Shown piece by piece: positions 28,815 to 38,220 of a DNA stretch of 60,991 nt; position 1 is the first letter of the stretch, and each line of letters opens with the position of its first letter. Under the pieces are notes generated by a model. It saw nothing but the letters and a program-made list of their open reading frames with translations. It searched no databases and was not told the origin of the DNA. Made by a program: the position numbers and the translations under genes. Source of the stretch: Streptococcus mitis (GTDB lineage: Bacteria > Bacillota > Bacilli > Lactobacillales > Streptococcaceae); contig NZ_JALDTZ010000013.1 of assembly GCF_023109105.1 (NCBI RefSeq), positions 1 through 60,991 on the forward strand, given 5' to 3'.

Positions 28815-30341
28815 ATGATAAAAATCAATCATCTGACTATCACACAAAACAAAGATTTACGAGACCTTGTATCTGACTTAAGCATGACTATCCAAGACAG
28901 GGAAAAGGTTGCAATTATTGGTGAAGAAGGAAATGGAAAGTCAACCTTGCTACGAGCTTTAATGGGAGAAACATTGCCTGATTTCACTATTAAAGGAGAT
29001 ATCCAGTCTGACCTTCAGTCACTAGCCTACATTCCTCAAAAGTTGCCTGAGGAGCTAAAAAATAGAACTCTACACGACTACTTCTTTTTAGATCTCGCTG
29101 ATTTAGACTACGGTATCCTCTATCGTTTGGCTGAGGAGTTGCATTTTGATAGCGACCGTTTTGCTAGTGAGCAAAAGATTGGTAGTCTCTCAGGTGGCGA
29201 AGCCTTGAAAATTCAGCTCATCCATGAATTAGCCAAACCCTTTGAGATTTTATTTTTAGATGAACCTTCAAATTACTTAGATCTTGAAACAGTTGATTGG
29301 CTAAAAGGTCAGATTCGCACGATTAAGCAAACCGTTATTTTCATTTCCCATGATGAGGATTTTCTTTCTGAAACGGCTGATACTATTGTCCACTTACGAT
29401 TGGTTAAACATCGGAAAGAAGCGGAAACGCTAGTAGAACATTTAGACTATGAACGCTATAGTGACCAGAGAAAGGCTAATTTTGCCAGACAAAGCCAGCA
29501 AGCAGCTAACGAGCAAAGAGCCTACGATAAAACCATGGAAAAACATCGGCGAGTCAAGCAAAATGTAGAAACTGCGCTTCGAGTTACCAAAGACAGTACT
29601 GCCGGTCGCCTATTGGCCAAAAAGATGAAAAATGTTCTCTCTCAAGAAAAACGCTACGAAAAGCTAGCTCAGTCCATGACCCAAAAACCACTTGAAGAAG
29701 AACACATTCAACTTTTCTTCTCAGAAATACAGCCATTGCCGGCTTCTAAAATCTTAATCCAACTGGAAAAAGAAAATTTGTCCATTGGAGATCGAGTTTT
29801 GGCTCAGGAACTACAACTAACTGTCCGTGGCCAAGAAAAAATCGGTATCATAGGCCCAAATGGTGTTGGAAAATCAACTCTGTTAGCCAAGTTACAGCAA
29901 CTACTAAGTGCGAAAAGAGAGATTGCTCTTGGTTTTATGCTACAAGATTATCACAAGAAACTGCAATTGGATTTATCCCCAATCGCCTATCTCAGCAAAA
30001 CTGGTGAAAAAGAGGAACTGCAGAAAATCCAATCTCACTTAGCCAGTCTCAATTTCAGTTATCCAGAAATGCAGCATCAAATTCGCTCCTTATCTGGCGG
30101 TCAACAGGGAAAACTCCTGCTTTTGGATTTAGTCCTGCGCAAACCAAACTTTCTTCTGCTGGATGAACCCACACGAAACTTTTCTCCCACTTCCCAACCC
30201 CAAATCAGAAAACTCTTTGCAACTTATCCAGGCGGTCTCATCACTGTTACTCATGACAGGCGTTTCTTAAAAGAGGTCTGTACGACTATCTATCGTTTAA
30301 CAGAACGCGGTTTGGAGCTAGTTAATTTAGAAGATTTATAA
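28815..30341 (+). CDS. ABC-F family ATPase (ribosome-acting, possible antibiotic resistance)
   Basis: The 508 residues have two ABC domains and no membrane segments. Walker A: GEEGNGKSTLL and GPNGVGKSTLL. Signatures: SLSGGEALK and SLSGGQQGK. The linker of about residues 210-290 is rich in charged helix (KHRRVKQNVETALRV), as in ABC-F proteins that reach the ribosomal P site. The second Walker B end reads LLLDEPTRNFSPTS instead of the usual DEPTNHLD. I chose the ATG at 28815. The leader suggests drug-induced attenuation. Confidence 0.85.
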   Translation: MIKINHLTITQNKDLRDLVSDLSMTIQDREKVAIIGEEGNGKSTLLRALMGETLPDFTIKGDIQSDLQSLAYIPQKLPEELKNRTLHDYFFLDLADLDYGILYRLAEELHFDSDRFASEQKIGSLSGGEALKIQLIHELAKPFEILFLDEPSNYLDLETVDWLKGQIRTIKQTVIFISHDEDFLSETADTIVHLRLVKHRKEAETLVEHLDYERYSDQRKANFARQSQQAANEQRAYDKTMEKHRRVKQNVETALRVTKDSTAGRLLAKKMKNVLSQEKRYEKLAQSMTQKPLEEEHIQLFFSEIQPLPASKILIQLEKENLSIGDRVLAQELQLTVRGQEKIGIIGPNGVGKSTLLAKLQQLLSAKREIALGFMLQDYHKKLQLDLSPIAYLSKTGEKEELQKIQSHLASLNFSYPEMQHQIRSLSGGQQGKLLLLDLVLRKPNFLLLDEPTRNFSPTSQPQIRKLFATYPGGLITVTHDRRFLKEVCTTIYRLTERGLELVNLEDL

Positions 30342-30355
30342 ATTTGCAACATATC

Positions 30356-30385
30356 AAAAATCCAGAGACGACCTCTGGATTTTTT
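30356..30385. terminator. Bidirectional terminator between ABC-F and htpX
   Basis: AAAAATCCAGAG / CTCTGGATTTTTT around a four-base loop; it abuts the htpX stop codon. Confidence 0.85.
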
Positions 30386-31285
30386 CTACATATGTTTTAG
30401 ACGTTCAATCCGTTCTGAGATAGGTGGGTGGGTATAAAAGAGTTTTTGGAACCCTCCCCCTTTCTTGGGATCATTGATATAAAGTGCACTGCTGGCATCA
30501 TCTACAGGACGACTCATGGGTTTACTATTGTCTAACTTTCGTAGAGCATTGATCATCCCTTGAGGATTGCGCGTCAACTCAACACTGGAAGCATCTGCTA
30601 GGAATTCCCTCTGACGAGAAATCGCTAGTTGCACTAAGGTTGCAGCGAGAGGTGCCAGCACAATTGCAAGTAGAGAAACCACTAGCATAATGATTTCTAG
30701 ACCATTTCCATCTCGGTCATCGTCACTTCGTCTGCGACCTGCACCACCCCACCACATCATGCGACCTGCCATACTAGAAAGCATGGTGATAGCACTAGCA
30801 AGGGCAACAGCAATAGTCGAAATACGGATATCGTAATTACGAATATGACTGACTTCATGTCCTATAACAGCTTCTAGCTCCTCACGATTCATGATAGCAA
30901 GGAGGCCTGACGTCGCAGCAACCGCTGCGTTTTGAGGATTAGAACCTGTCGCAAAGGCATTTAAGGCTGGATCATCAATGATGAAAACACGAGGCATAGG
31001 AATCTGAGCGACCATAGCCATATCTTCTACTACATGGTAGAGGTCTGGTGCCATTTGCTCATCCACCTCACGCGCTCCATTCATGGACATGACAATCTCT
31101 GTCGATTGAAAAATCATAGACAAGGCGTAGATAAAGCCGATAATCAGTGCGATAATCAAGCCACCAAGCCCAGACCGCATAAAGAGGTAACCAACCGCAT
31201 AGCCAACAAGAGCTAAGAGTAGGAAAAATACCAGCAACAAAATCCAGGTTTTTCGTTTATTGCTTGCAATTTGATCAAACAACAT
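30386..31285 (-). CDS. htpX: Membrane zinc metalloprotease HtpX
   Basis: M48 peptidase in membrane protein quality control. The 299 residues have hydrophobic segments near 15-55 and 160-205, and the zinc motif [27 protein letters not shown] supplies the third ligand region. I chose the ATG at 31285 over an overlapping GTG. It is two bases after lemA, its usual partner. Confidence 0.95.
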   Translation of the reverse strand: MLFDQIASNKRKTWILLLVFFLLLALVGYAVGYLFMRSGLGGLIIALIIGFIYALSMIFQSTEIVMSMNGAREVDEQMAPDLYHVVEDMAMVAQIPMPRVFIIDDPALNAFATGSNPQNAAVAATSGLLAIMNREELEAVIGHEVSHIRNYDIRISTIAVALASAITMLSSMAGRMMWWGGAGRRRSDDDRDGNGLEIIMLVVSLLAIVLAPLAATLVQLAISRQREFLADASSVELTRNPQGMINALRKLDNSKPMSRPVDDASSALYINDPKKGGGFQKLFYTHPPISERIERLKHM

Positions 31286-31286
31286 C

Positions 31287-31847
31287 TTAGTCACCTAAAC
31301 CGCTAAAATCAACCTTAGGAACTGCCTTTTCCTCTTCTGGTGTTTGAAGGAAATCTGCTGCTTTAAATCCAAACATTCCAGCGATGATATTGCTTGGGAA
31401 AGTTTCTAATTTTACATTGTAGTTGCTGACAACACTGTTATAGAGTTGACGAGAGTAAGAAATTTTATTTTCTGTGTTTGTCAACTCCTCTTGCAATTTA
31501 ACAAAGTTGGCACTAGCTTTCAAATCTGGATAGCTTTCTGCAACTGCAAAAATACCTGAAACCTGACGAGTGAGGGCATCACTAGCTTTCATAGCTTCTG
31601 CTGGTGAAGTCGCTGCCGCCACTTGATTACGTAGTTCTGCCACCTTTTCAAGGGTAGAACCTTCATATTTGGCATAACCTTTTACAGTCTCAATCAAGTT
31701 TGGCAAGAGATCATTTCGACGTTTCAACTGAACATCAATCTGACTCCAAGCCTCCTTTGTTTGCATACGATTCTTAACCAAACCGTTATAGCTAACAATC
31801 ACAAAAATAACAACAAGAGCCAAAACTCCAAGAATAATCCAAGTCAT
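31287..31847 (-). CDS. lemA: LemA-family protein
   Basis: The 186 residues have one N-terminal membrane anchor (about 3-20, no cleavage site) and the LemA helical core: [31 protein letters not shown], and [10 protein letters not shown] near the end. Function is unknown; in streptococci it is linked to HtpX, which follows directly. An extended -10 (TGATATACT) lies upstream. Confidence 0.93.
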   Translation of the reverse strand: MTWIILGVLALVVIFVIVSYNGLVKNRMQTKEAWSQIDVQLKRRNDLLPNLIETVKGYAKYEGSTLEKVAELRNQVAAATSPAEAMKASDALTRQVSGIFAVAESYPDLKASANFVKLQEELTNTENKISYSRQLYNSVVSNYNVKLETFPSNIIAGMFGFKAADFLQTPEEEKAVPKVDFSGLGD

Positions 31848-31940
31848 GATATAAGTCCTTTCTACTTTTAGATTAGTACCAGTATATCAAATTTTTTATG
31901 ATTGTGGTAAAATAAGATGATACTAAAGAAGGAAATAACT

Positions 31941-32654
31941 ATGAAACCAGAAACATTTTACAACTTGCTTGCCGAGCAGAACCTTCCACTTTCGGACCAG
32001 CAAAAAAAACAATTTGAACGCTATTTTGAGCTCTTGGTCGAGTGGAATGAAAAGATTAATTTAACAGCCATTACGGACAAGGAAGAAGTTTATCTCAAAC
32101 ACTTTTACGATTCGATTGCACCTATTCTGCAAGGCTTGATTCCCAATGAAACTATCAAATTGCTTGATATTGGAGCTGGGGCAGGCTTTCCTAGTCTGCC
32201 GATGAAAATTCTCTATCCTCAGTTAGATGTGACCATCATTGATTCACTCAATAAGCGCATCAACTTCCTCCAACTCTTGGCTCAAGAACTGGATTTGCAC
32301 GATGTCCATTTCTACCATGGACGTGCAGAAGACTTTGCCCAAGACAAGAACTTCCGTGCTCAATATGATTTTGTAACGGCTCGTGCGGTTGCCCGCATGC
32401 AGGTTTTGTCTGAATTGACTATTCCCTACCTTAAGGTTGGCGGAAAACTATTGGCACTCAAGGCCAGCAATGCGCCTGAGGAGTTATTAGAAGCTAAGAA
32501 TGCCCTCAATCTCCTCTTTAGTAAGGTCGAAGATAATCTAAGTTACGCCCTCCCAAATGGAGATCCACGTTACATCACAGTCGTAGAAAAGAAAAAAGAA
32601 ACGCCCAACAAATACCCAAGAAAGGCTGGCATGCCCAACAAACGCCCGCTTTAA
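31941..32654 (+). CDS. rsmG: 16S rRNA m7G527 methyltransferase
   Basis: SAM-dependent methylation of G527 in 16S rRNA; loss gives low-level streptomycin resistance. The 237 residues have [17 protein letters not shown] (SAM loop, about residue 72), [14 protein letters not shown] and [11 protein letters not shown] chose the ATG at 31941 with GAAGGA before it. Confidence 0.95.
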   Translation: MKPETFYNLLAEQNLPLSDQQKKQFERYFELLVEWNEKINLTAITDKEEVYLKHFYDSIAPILQGLIPNETIKLLDIGAGAGFPSLPMKILYPQLDVTIIDSLNKRINFLQLLAQELDLHDVHFYHGRAEDFAQDKNFRAQYDFVTARAVARMQVLSELTIPYLKVGGKLLALKASNAPEELLEAKNALNLLFSKVEDNLSYALPNGDPRYITVVEKKKETPNKYPRKAGMPNKRPL

Positions 32655-32673
32655 ATTTTTTAGTAAAAAAATA

Positions 32674-32702
32674 TTTACAAAGTTTGTAATTTCTGCTATA
32701 CT
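32674..32702 (+). promoter_or_regulatory. Promoter of the uracil permease gene
   Basis: TTTACA (32674-32679), 17 bases, TATACT (32697-32702). Confidence 0.7.
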
Positions 32703-32714
32703 ATCACAAGCAAA

Positions 32715-32746
32715 GGTTTTTAATGTCATCCCGTGAGGTGACGAAG
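32715..32746 (+). promoter_or_regulatory. PyrR-binding element of the uracil permease leader
   Basis: The leader contains GTCATCCCGTGAGGTGACGAAG, reported here as the core CCCGTGAGGTGACGAAG. This is the PyrR hairpin pattern and resembles the one before pyrR. Confidence 0.82.
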
Positions 32747-32798
32747 ACGCAGAAATATTTGAAACTCTTTAAAGTCTAGATTTTAAAGAAGTCTTACT

Positions 32799-32836
32799 CT
32801 GAGGGCCTATTGCTGTAAAATAATGGGCTCTTTTTT
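32799..32836 (+). terminator. Attenuator terminator before the uracil permease
   Basis: GAGGGCCTATT pairs imperfectly with AATGGGCTC, followed by six T, just ahead of the coding start. Together with the PyrR element it makes a UMP-responsive attenuator. Confidence 0.72.
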
Positions 32837-32858
32837 GATGCCCAAAAGTGAGGTTTAT

Positions 32859-34142
32859 ATGAAACAAGAATCAACTGTTGATTTGTTACTAGACGTTGAC
32901 CAACGTCCTTCGGCTGGAAAAGGAATTCTCCTTAGTTTCCAACACGTTTTCGCCATGTTTGGGGCGACCATCTTGGTACCATTGATTTTGGGAATGCCTG
33001 TATCTGTTGCCCTTTTTGCTTCAGGTGTTGGAACACTCATCTACATGATTTCAACTGGTTTTAAAGTTCCAGTTTATCTAGGTTCTTCATTTGCCTTTAT
33101 CACAGCAATGTCACTTGCTATGAAAGAAATGGGTGGCGATGTATCTGCTGCCCAAACAGGGGTTATCTTGACTGGTTTGGTCTATGTCCTTGTTGCTGCA
33201 AGTGTTCGTTTTGCGGGTACAAAATGGATTGATAAACTCTTGCCACCAATCATCATCGGACCTATGATCATCGTTATCGGTCTTGGACTTGCAGGTTCAG
33301 CTGTTACCAATGCTGGTCTTGTAGCTGATGGAAATTGGAAAAATGCTCTTGTAGCAGTTGTTACTTTCTTGATTGCTGCATTTATCAACACAAAAGGAAA
33401 AGGTTTCCTACGAATCATTCCATTCCTCTTTGCCATTATCGGTGGTTACCTCTTCGCACTAACCCTTGGCTTGGTTGACTTTACACCAGTTCTTAAAGCT
33501 AACTGGTTCGAGATTCCTGGTTTCTACTTGCCATTTAGCACAGGTGGTGCCTTTAAAGAATACAATCTTTACTTTGGTCCAGAAACCATTGCTATCTTTC
33601 CAATCGCTATCGTAACAATTTCTGAACACATCGGAGACCATACTGTTTTGGGTCAAATCTGTGGCCGTCAATTCTTGAAAGAACCAGGTCTTCACCGTAC
33701 TCTTCTTGGTGACGGTATCGCAACTTCTGTTTCTGCCTTCCTTGGTGGACCAGCCAATACAACTTACGGAGAAAATACAGGGGTTATCGGTATGACCCGT
33801 ATCGCTTCTGTCTCAGTTATCCGTAACGCTGCCCTTATCGCAATTGCCCTTAGCTTCCTTGGTAAATTCACTGCCTTGATTTCAACTATTCCAAATGCTG
33901 TACTTGGTGGTATGTCTATCCTTCTCTATGGAGTTATCGCCAGCAATGGTTTGAAAGTCTTGATTAAAGAACGTGTTGATTTCGGTCAAATGCGTAACCT
34001 AATCATCGCAAGTGCTATGTTGGTCCTTGGACTTGGAGGAGCTATCCTTAAACTTGGTCCAGTTACCCTTTCAGGTACTGCCCTATCAGCCATGACAGGA
34101 ATCATCTTGAACTTAATCTTGCCATACGAAAATAAAGACTAA
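32859..34142 (+). CDS. pyrP: Uracil permease (NCS2/UraA family)
   Basis: Proton-coupled uracil importer. The 427 residues have about 12-14 hydrophobic segments, YLGSSFAFI in the early half, the substrate-site region IAIVTISEHIGDH near residue 250, and GDGIATSVSAFLGGPANTTYGEN with the NCS2 signature. I chose the ATG at 32859. The stop codon TAA shares its last base with a BOX element. Confidence 0.93.
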   Translation: MKQESTVDLLLDVDQRPSAGKGILLSFQHVFAMFGATILVPLILGMPVSVALFASGVGTLIYMISTGFKVPVYLGSSFAFITAMSLAMKEMGGDVSAAQTGVILTGLVYVLVAASVRFAGTKWIDKLLPPIIIGPMIIVIGLGLAGSAVTNAGLVADGNWKNALVAVVTFLIAAFINTKGKGFLRIIPFLFAIIGGYLFALTLGLVDFTPVLKANWFEIPGFYLPFSTGGAFKEYNLYFGPETIAIFPIAIVTISEHIGDHTVLGQICGRQFLKEPGLHRTLLGDGIATSVSAFLGGPANTTYGENTGVIGMTRIASVSVIRNAALIAIALSFLGKFTALISTIPNAVLGGMSILLYGVIASNGLKVLIKERVDFGQMRNLIIASAMLVLGLGGAILKLGPVTLSGTALSAMTGIILNLILPYENKD

Positions 34143-34246
34143 TACTCTTCGAAAATCAAATTCAAACCACATCAACGTTGCCTTGCCGTACTCAAGTACA
34201 GCCTGCGGCTAGTTTCCTAGTTTGCTCTTTGATTTTCATTGAGTAT
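34142..34246 (+). repeat. Short BOX element (A-C, no boxB), copy 1
   Basis: Starts ATACTCTTCGAAAATC, passes CCTTGCCGTACTC, then goes straight into CAGCCTGCGGCTAG and GATTTTCATTGAGTAT. Its first base is the last base of the permease stop codon. Confidence 0.88.
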
Positions 34247-34267
34247 AAGAGTCTAAACACATCAAAA

Positions 34268-34306
34268 AACGAGCATTTCCAACTAGGGAAGTGCTCGCTT
34301 TCTTCT
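34268..34306 (+). terminator. Terminator between the two short BOX copies
   Basis: CGAGCA-TTTCC / GGAAG-TGCTCG stem followed by a pyrimidine-rich CTTTCTTCTTTC. It probably ends the permease transcript. Confidence 0.65.
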
Positions 34307-34311
34307 TTCTA

Positions 34312-34416
34312 ATACTCTTCGAAAATCAAATTCAAACCACGTCAACGTCGCCTTGTCGTACTCAAGTACAGCCTACGGCTAGTTTCCTAGTTTGCTCTTT
34401 GATTTTCATTGAGTAT
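34312..34416 (+). repeat. Short BOX element (A-C, no boxB), copy 2
   Basis: It has the same length and orientation as the copy at 34142 and nearly the same sequence (a few single-base differences such as GCCTGCGG/GCCTACGG), 65 bases downstream. Confidence 0.88.
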
Positions 34417-34446
34417 AAAAAAGGAAAGCCCTGCGACCTTCCTTTG
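34416..34446 (-). terminator. ffh terminator
   Basis: On the minus strand AAAGGAA, loop, TTTCCTTTTTT just beyond the ffh stop. Confidence 0.7.
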
Positions 34447-34448
34447 TC

Positions 34449-36020
34449 TTACTTGCGTTTCTTCTTCGCTTTTTTCATTTTGTTAGCCATGCGTTTCATG
34501 GACTGTTTCATAGCAAATTCACCGATTTTACCCTTGAGTCCACCACCAAACATCTGGCTCATATCTGGCATACCTGCTCCTCCAAGCGCTGACAAGTCAG
34601 GCATACCACCTTGTCCCATCATTCCTTCAAGGGCAGACATATCCATTCCTCCCATATTTGGCATATTTTTAGGAAGGTTGTTTGGATTGATTCCCATCTG
34701 CTTCATCATTTTGTTCATATCCCCAGACATGACACCTTGCATGAGTTGTTTAGCCTGGTTAAAGTCTTTGATGAATTTATTGACTTCGACAAATGTATTT
34801 CCAGAACCTGCAGCGATACGACGGCGACGGCTTGGATTTAACAAATCTGGATTTTCACGTTCTTCAGGTGTCATTGAAGACACAATAGCACGTTTGCGAG
34901 CAATTTGGCGCTCATCCACCTTCATATTTTGAAGGGCTGGATTATTGGCCATACCTGGAATCATCTTGAGCAAGTCTTCCATTGGCCCCATGTTTTGCAC
35001 CTGATCCAACTGATCAATGAAATCATTGAAATCAAAGGTGTTTTCGCGCATCTTTTCAGCCATTTCAAAGGCTTTTTGCTCATCGTATTCTTGAGAAGCT
35101 TTCTCAATCAAGGTCAGCATATCCCCCATACCAAGGATACGGCTAGACATGCGATCTGGGTGGAAGGTTTCGATATCTGTAATCTTTTCACCTGTACCAG
35201 TGAACTTGATTGGTTTTCCAGTAATGTGACGAACAGATAGGGCAGCACCACCACGAGTATCCCCATCAATCTTGGTAAGGATGACCCCAGTCACTTCCAA
35301 CTGAGCATTAAACTCACGCGCAACATTGGCTGCTTCCTGACCAATCATGGCATCAACGACGAGCAGAATTTCGTTTGGTTGAGCCAAAGCTTTGACGTCA
35401 CGAAGCTCATTCATCAAAAGCTCATCAATCTGCAAACGACCCGCCGTATCAATCAAGACATAATCATTATGGTTGGCTTGGGCTTGTTCCAAACCTTGAC
35501 GGACAATCTCAACAGCTGGTACTTCTGTTCCAAGTGCAAAGACAGGCACATCAATTTGTTGCCCCAAGGTTTTAAGCTGATCAATAGCCGCAGGACGGTA
35601 AATATCCGCCGCAATCATCAAAGGACGAGCATTTTCTTCCTTCTTGAGTTTGTTGGCCAATTTACCAGCAAAGGTTGTTTTACCAGCCCCCTGCAAACCG
35701 ACCATCATGATAATCGTCGGAATCTTAGGTGACTTGATAATCTCAGCCGTATCAGAACCTAAAACGGCTGTCAGTTCCTCATCAACGATTTTAATAATCT
35801 GTTGCGCAGGGTTGAGGGTATCAATGACTTCATGCCCTACAGCTCGTTCACGAACCTTTTTAATGAAGTCCTTCACAACTGGTAAAGCAACGTCGGCCTC
35901 AAGCAAGGCCAAGCGAATCTCTTTAGTTGCCTCTTGGACATCAGCTTCAGAAATTTTTCCTTTTTTACGTAGATTTTTAAAAACGTTCTGCAAACGTTCT
36001 GTTAAACTTTCAAATGCCAT
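34449..36020 (-). CDS. ffh: Signal recognition particle protein
   Basis: GTPase of the SRP that targets membrane proteins. The 523 residues show N, G and M domains: VGLQGAGKTTFAGKLA (G1, about residue 107), DTAGRLQIDE (G3), ILTKIDGDTRGGAALS (G4), then a methionine-rich M domain that recognises signal sequences (QLMQGVMSGDMNKMMKQMG). It lies eleven bases after ylxM. Confidence 0.97.
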   Translation of the reverse strand: MAFESLTERLQNVFKNLRKKGKISEADVQEATKEIRLALLEADVALPVVKDFIKKVRERAVGHEVIDTLNPAQQIIKIVDEELTAVLGSDTAEIIKSPKIPTIIMMVGLQGAGKTTFAGKLANKLKKEENARPLMIAADIYRPAAIDQLKTLGQQIDVPVFALGTEVPAVEIVRQGLEQAQANHNDYVLIDTAGRLQIDELLMNELRDVKALAQPNEILLVVDAMIGQEAANVAREFNAQLEVTGVILTKIDGDTRGGAALSVRHITGKPIKFTGTGEKITDIETFHPDRMSSRILGMGDMLTLIEKASQEYDEQKAFEMAEKMRENTFDFNDFIDQLDQVQNMGPMEDLLKMIPGMANNPALQNMKVDERQIARKRAIVSSMTPEERENPDLLNPSRRRRIAAGSGNTFVEVNKFIKDFNQAKQLMQGVMSGDMNKMMKQMGINPNNLPKNMPNMGGMDMSALEGMMGQGGMPDLSALGGAGMPDMSQMFGGGLKGKIGEFAMKQSMKRMANKMKKAKKKRK

Positions 36021-36031
36021 ATTTCTTCCTC

Positions 36032-36364
36032 TTATTCTCTATTATCAATGCTTGTTAAAATTTCTATCTGTTCCTGCAGAAAATCATCCTTGGGATAGCG
36101 TTCCAAAATCTGGTCAAAAATTTGACTACGGACAATGTAGTCCGAGTACATGTGCAATTTCATCTCATAATCTTCCAGAATCTTTTCTGTCCGTTTGATA
36201 TTGTCATAGACAGCCTGACGACTGACACCAAACTCCTCGGCAATCTCAGCAAGGCTGTAATCATCAGCGTAGTAGAGCTCTATGTAGTTCATTTGCTTGT
36301 CTGTCAAAAGCGCTGCATAAAATTCAAAGAGCGCATTCATACGATTGGTTTTTTCGATTTCCAT
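36032..36364 (-). CDS. ylxM: YlxM, helix-turn-helix partner of Ffh
   Basis: The 110 residues have a sigma-70 region 4-like helix-turn-helix: [40 protein letters not shown]. YlxM is known in streptococci as an SRP accessory, adjusting Ffh/FtsY activity and acid tolerance. It is the first gene of a pair with ffh. Confidence 0.93.
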
Positions 36365-36454
36365 AACTTTTATTATACCAAAAATTAGCCTAATCTACCA
36401 CACTAGGGAGCCAATCTAAGAAGATAGCTAGGTAAATTTGAAAAAGACATGAGA

Positions 36455-36832
36455 CTAGCCCCAAGTAATTTCCAATTGATAGCTGGCAAAGGGATGTCCC
36501 TCTTGATTTTGTAGTTGATAGTCTAGTTCAATCTTTTGCCCATCAATTTCATAACGGCTCGTTTGGATGATAAACTCCTGCATGCCCATAGGTGTAGGGA
36601 TATAGGCTAAACTATCGCTATCCTTTAGAAAGCGCATAATGGTCTTGGGATTGGAAAATCGGCTCATCACCAACTCTTGACCATGAAATTTAATAACTAC
36701 TTTTTCCTTCTCCTCATTATAAAAAAGCAGGTAGCTATAATCTCCCTTTTCATGCACTTCCACGTCATAAAGCTGGTCAATCACTTCCAACTGCTCATCA
36801 AACTGAATCGTATTTCGCATCCGAATCTTCAC
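36455..36832 (-). CDS. DUF1934 (YwiB-like) calycin-fold protein
   Basis: The 125 residues are mostly beta-strand: KIRMRNTIQFDEQLEVIDQ, YSYLLFYNEEKEKVVIKF, and the closing SYQLEITW. This matches DUF1934, small lipocalin-like cytosolic proteins of unknown role. It is single and divergent from the HD gene. Confidence 0.78.
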   Translation of the reverse strand: MKIRMRNTIQFDEQLEVIDQLYDVEVHEKGDYSYLLFYNEEKEKVVIKFHGQELVMSRFSNPKTIMRFLKDSDSLAYIPTPMGMQEFIIQTSRYEIDGQKIELDYQLQNQEGHPFASYQLEITWG

Positions 36833-36888
36833 ATCAAGTCCTCTTTCTTGTCTCTTGTCCTACTATTTTACCAAAAACTCTAGCTTTT

Positions 36889-36903
36889 TGCTATAATGGT
36901 CAT
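36889..36903 (+). promoter_or_regulatory. Extended -10 promoter, probably giving a leaderless mRNA
   Basis: TGCTATAAT (TATAAT at 36892-36897) ends six bases before the ATG at 36904. The predicted transcription start is at or within a base or two of the start codon, and no Shine-Dalgarno is present. Confidence 0.6.
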
Positions 36904-38208
36904 ATGAACGAAAAAGTATTCCGTGACCCTGTTCACAACTACATCCATGTCAATAATCAAATCATCTACGACTTGATTAATACAAAAGAATTTCAACGCT
37001 TGCGCCGCATCAAGCAACTGGGAACTTCCAGTTATACCTTCCACGGTGGAGAACACAGTCGTTTTTCCCACTGCTTAGGAGTCTATGAGATTGCACGACG
37101 CATCACAGAGATTTTTGAAGAAAAATATCCTGAGGAATGGAATCCTGCCGAGTCTCTCTTAACCATGACTGCAGCCCTGCTTCATGACCTAGGACACGGT
37201 GCCTATTCGCATACTTTTGAAAATCTCTTTGACACAAATCATGAGGCGATTACGCAGGAAATTATCCAAAGTCCTGAGACGGAGATTCACCAAGTCCTGC
37301 TACAAGTGGCACCAGATTTTCCAGAAAAGGTAGCCAGTGTTATCGACCATACCTATCCTAACAAGCAGGTCGTGCAACTCATTTCTAGTCAGATTGATGC
37401 AGACCGCATGGACTATCTCTTGCGCGATTCCTATTTTACGGGAGCATCTTATGGGGAATTTGACCTGACTCGAATCCTCCGAGTTATTCGTCCTGTCGAA
37501 AATGGTATTGCCTTTCAGCGCAATGGCATGCACGCCATCGAAGACTACGTCCTCAGTCGCTATCAGATGTATATGCAGGTCTATTTCCATCCTGCAACAC
37601 GCGCTATGGAAGTCCTCCTACAGAATCTCCTCAAACGCGCTAAGGAACTCTATCCTGAGGACAAAGATTTCTTTGCACGAACTTCTCCACATCTCCTACC
37701 TTTCTTTGAAAAAAACGTGACCTTGTCTGACTATCTGGCTCTAGATGATGGTGTGATGAATACCTACTTCCAGCTCTGGATGACCAGTCCTGACAAGATT
37801 CTTGCAGACTTGTCGCAACGTTTTGTCAACCGCAAGGTCTTTAAATCCATCACCTTTTCACAAGAGGATCAAGACCAACTCGCCAGCATGAGAAAATTGG
37901 TTGAAGACATTGGCTTTGATCCAGACTACTACACTGCCATTCATAAGAACTTTGACCTTCCTTATGATATTTATCGTCCCGAATCTGAAAATCCACGGAC
38001 ACAGATTGAGATTTTACAGAAAAATGGAGAGCTGGCAGAACTCTCTAGCCTGTCTCCTATCGTCCAATCCCTTGCTGGCAGTCGTCACGGAGATAATCGC
38101 TTTTATTTTCCAAAAGAAATGTTGGAACAAAATAGCATCTTTGCAAGCATTACCCAGCAATTTTTACACTTGATCGAAAACGATCATTTTAAACCAAATA
38201 AAAACTAA
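36904..38208 (+). CDS. HD-domain phosphohydrolase (YwfO-like)
   Basis: The 434 residues carry the metal-binding HD pattern: HSRFSHCLGVYEIARRI, then LLHDLGHGAYSHTFE near residue 98 and DADRMDYLLRDSYFTG near 180. The layout matches the YwfO/dNTP-triphosphohydrolase-like family of Firmicutes. Substrate is not evident. It is followed twelve bases later by a Cof-type phosphatase. Confidence 0.85.
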   Translation: MNEKVFRDPVHNYIHVNNQIIYDLINTKEFQRLRRIKQLGTSSYTFHGGEHSRFSHCLGVYEIARRITEIFEEKYPEEWNPAESLLTMTAALLHDLGHGAYSHTFENLFDTNHEAITQEIIQSPETEIHQVLLQVAPDFPEKVASVIDHTYPNKQVVQLISSQIDADRMDYLLRDSYFTGASYGEFDLTRILRVIRPVENGIAFQRNGMHAIEDYVLSRYQMYMQVYFHPATRAMEVLLQNLLKRAKELYPEDKDFFARTSPHLLPFFEKNVTLSDYLALDDGVMNTYFQLWMTSPDKILADLSQRFVNRKVFKSITFSQEDQDQLASMRKLVEDIGFDPDYYTAIHKNFDLPYDIYRPESENPRTQIEILQKNGELAELSSLSPIVQSLAGSRHGDNRFYFPKEMLEQNSIFASITQQFLHLIENDHFKPNKN

Positions 38209-38220
38209 AAGAGGAACTAT

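Noticed and set aside
31287..31294. GTG start for htpX at 31294
   Set aside because: The ATG at 31285 has better spacing to AGGTG and gives the usual family length.
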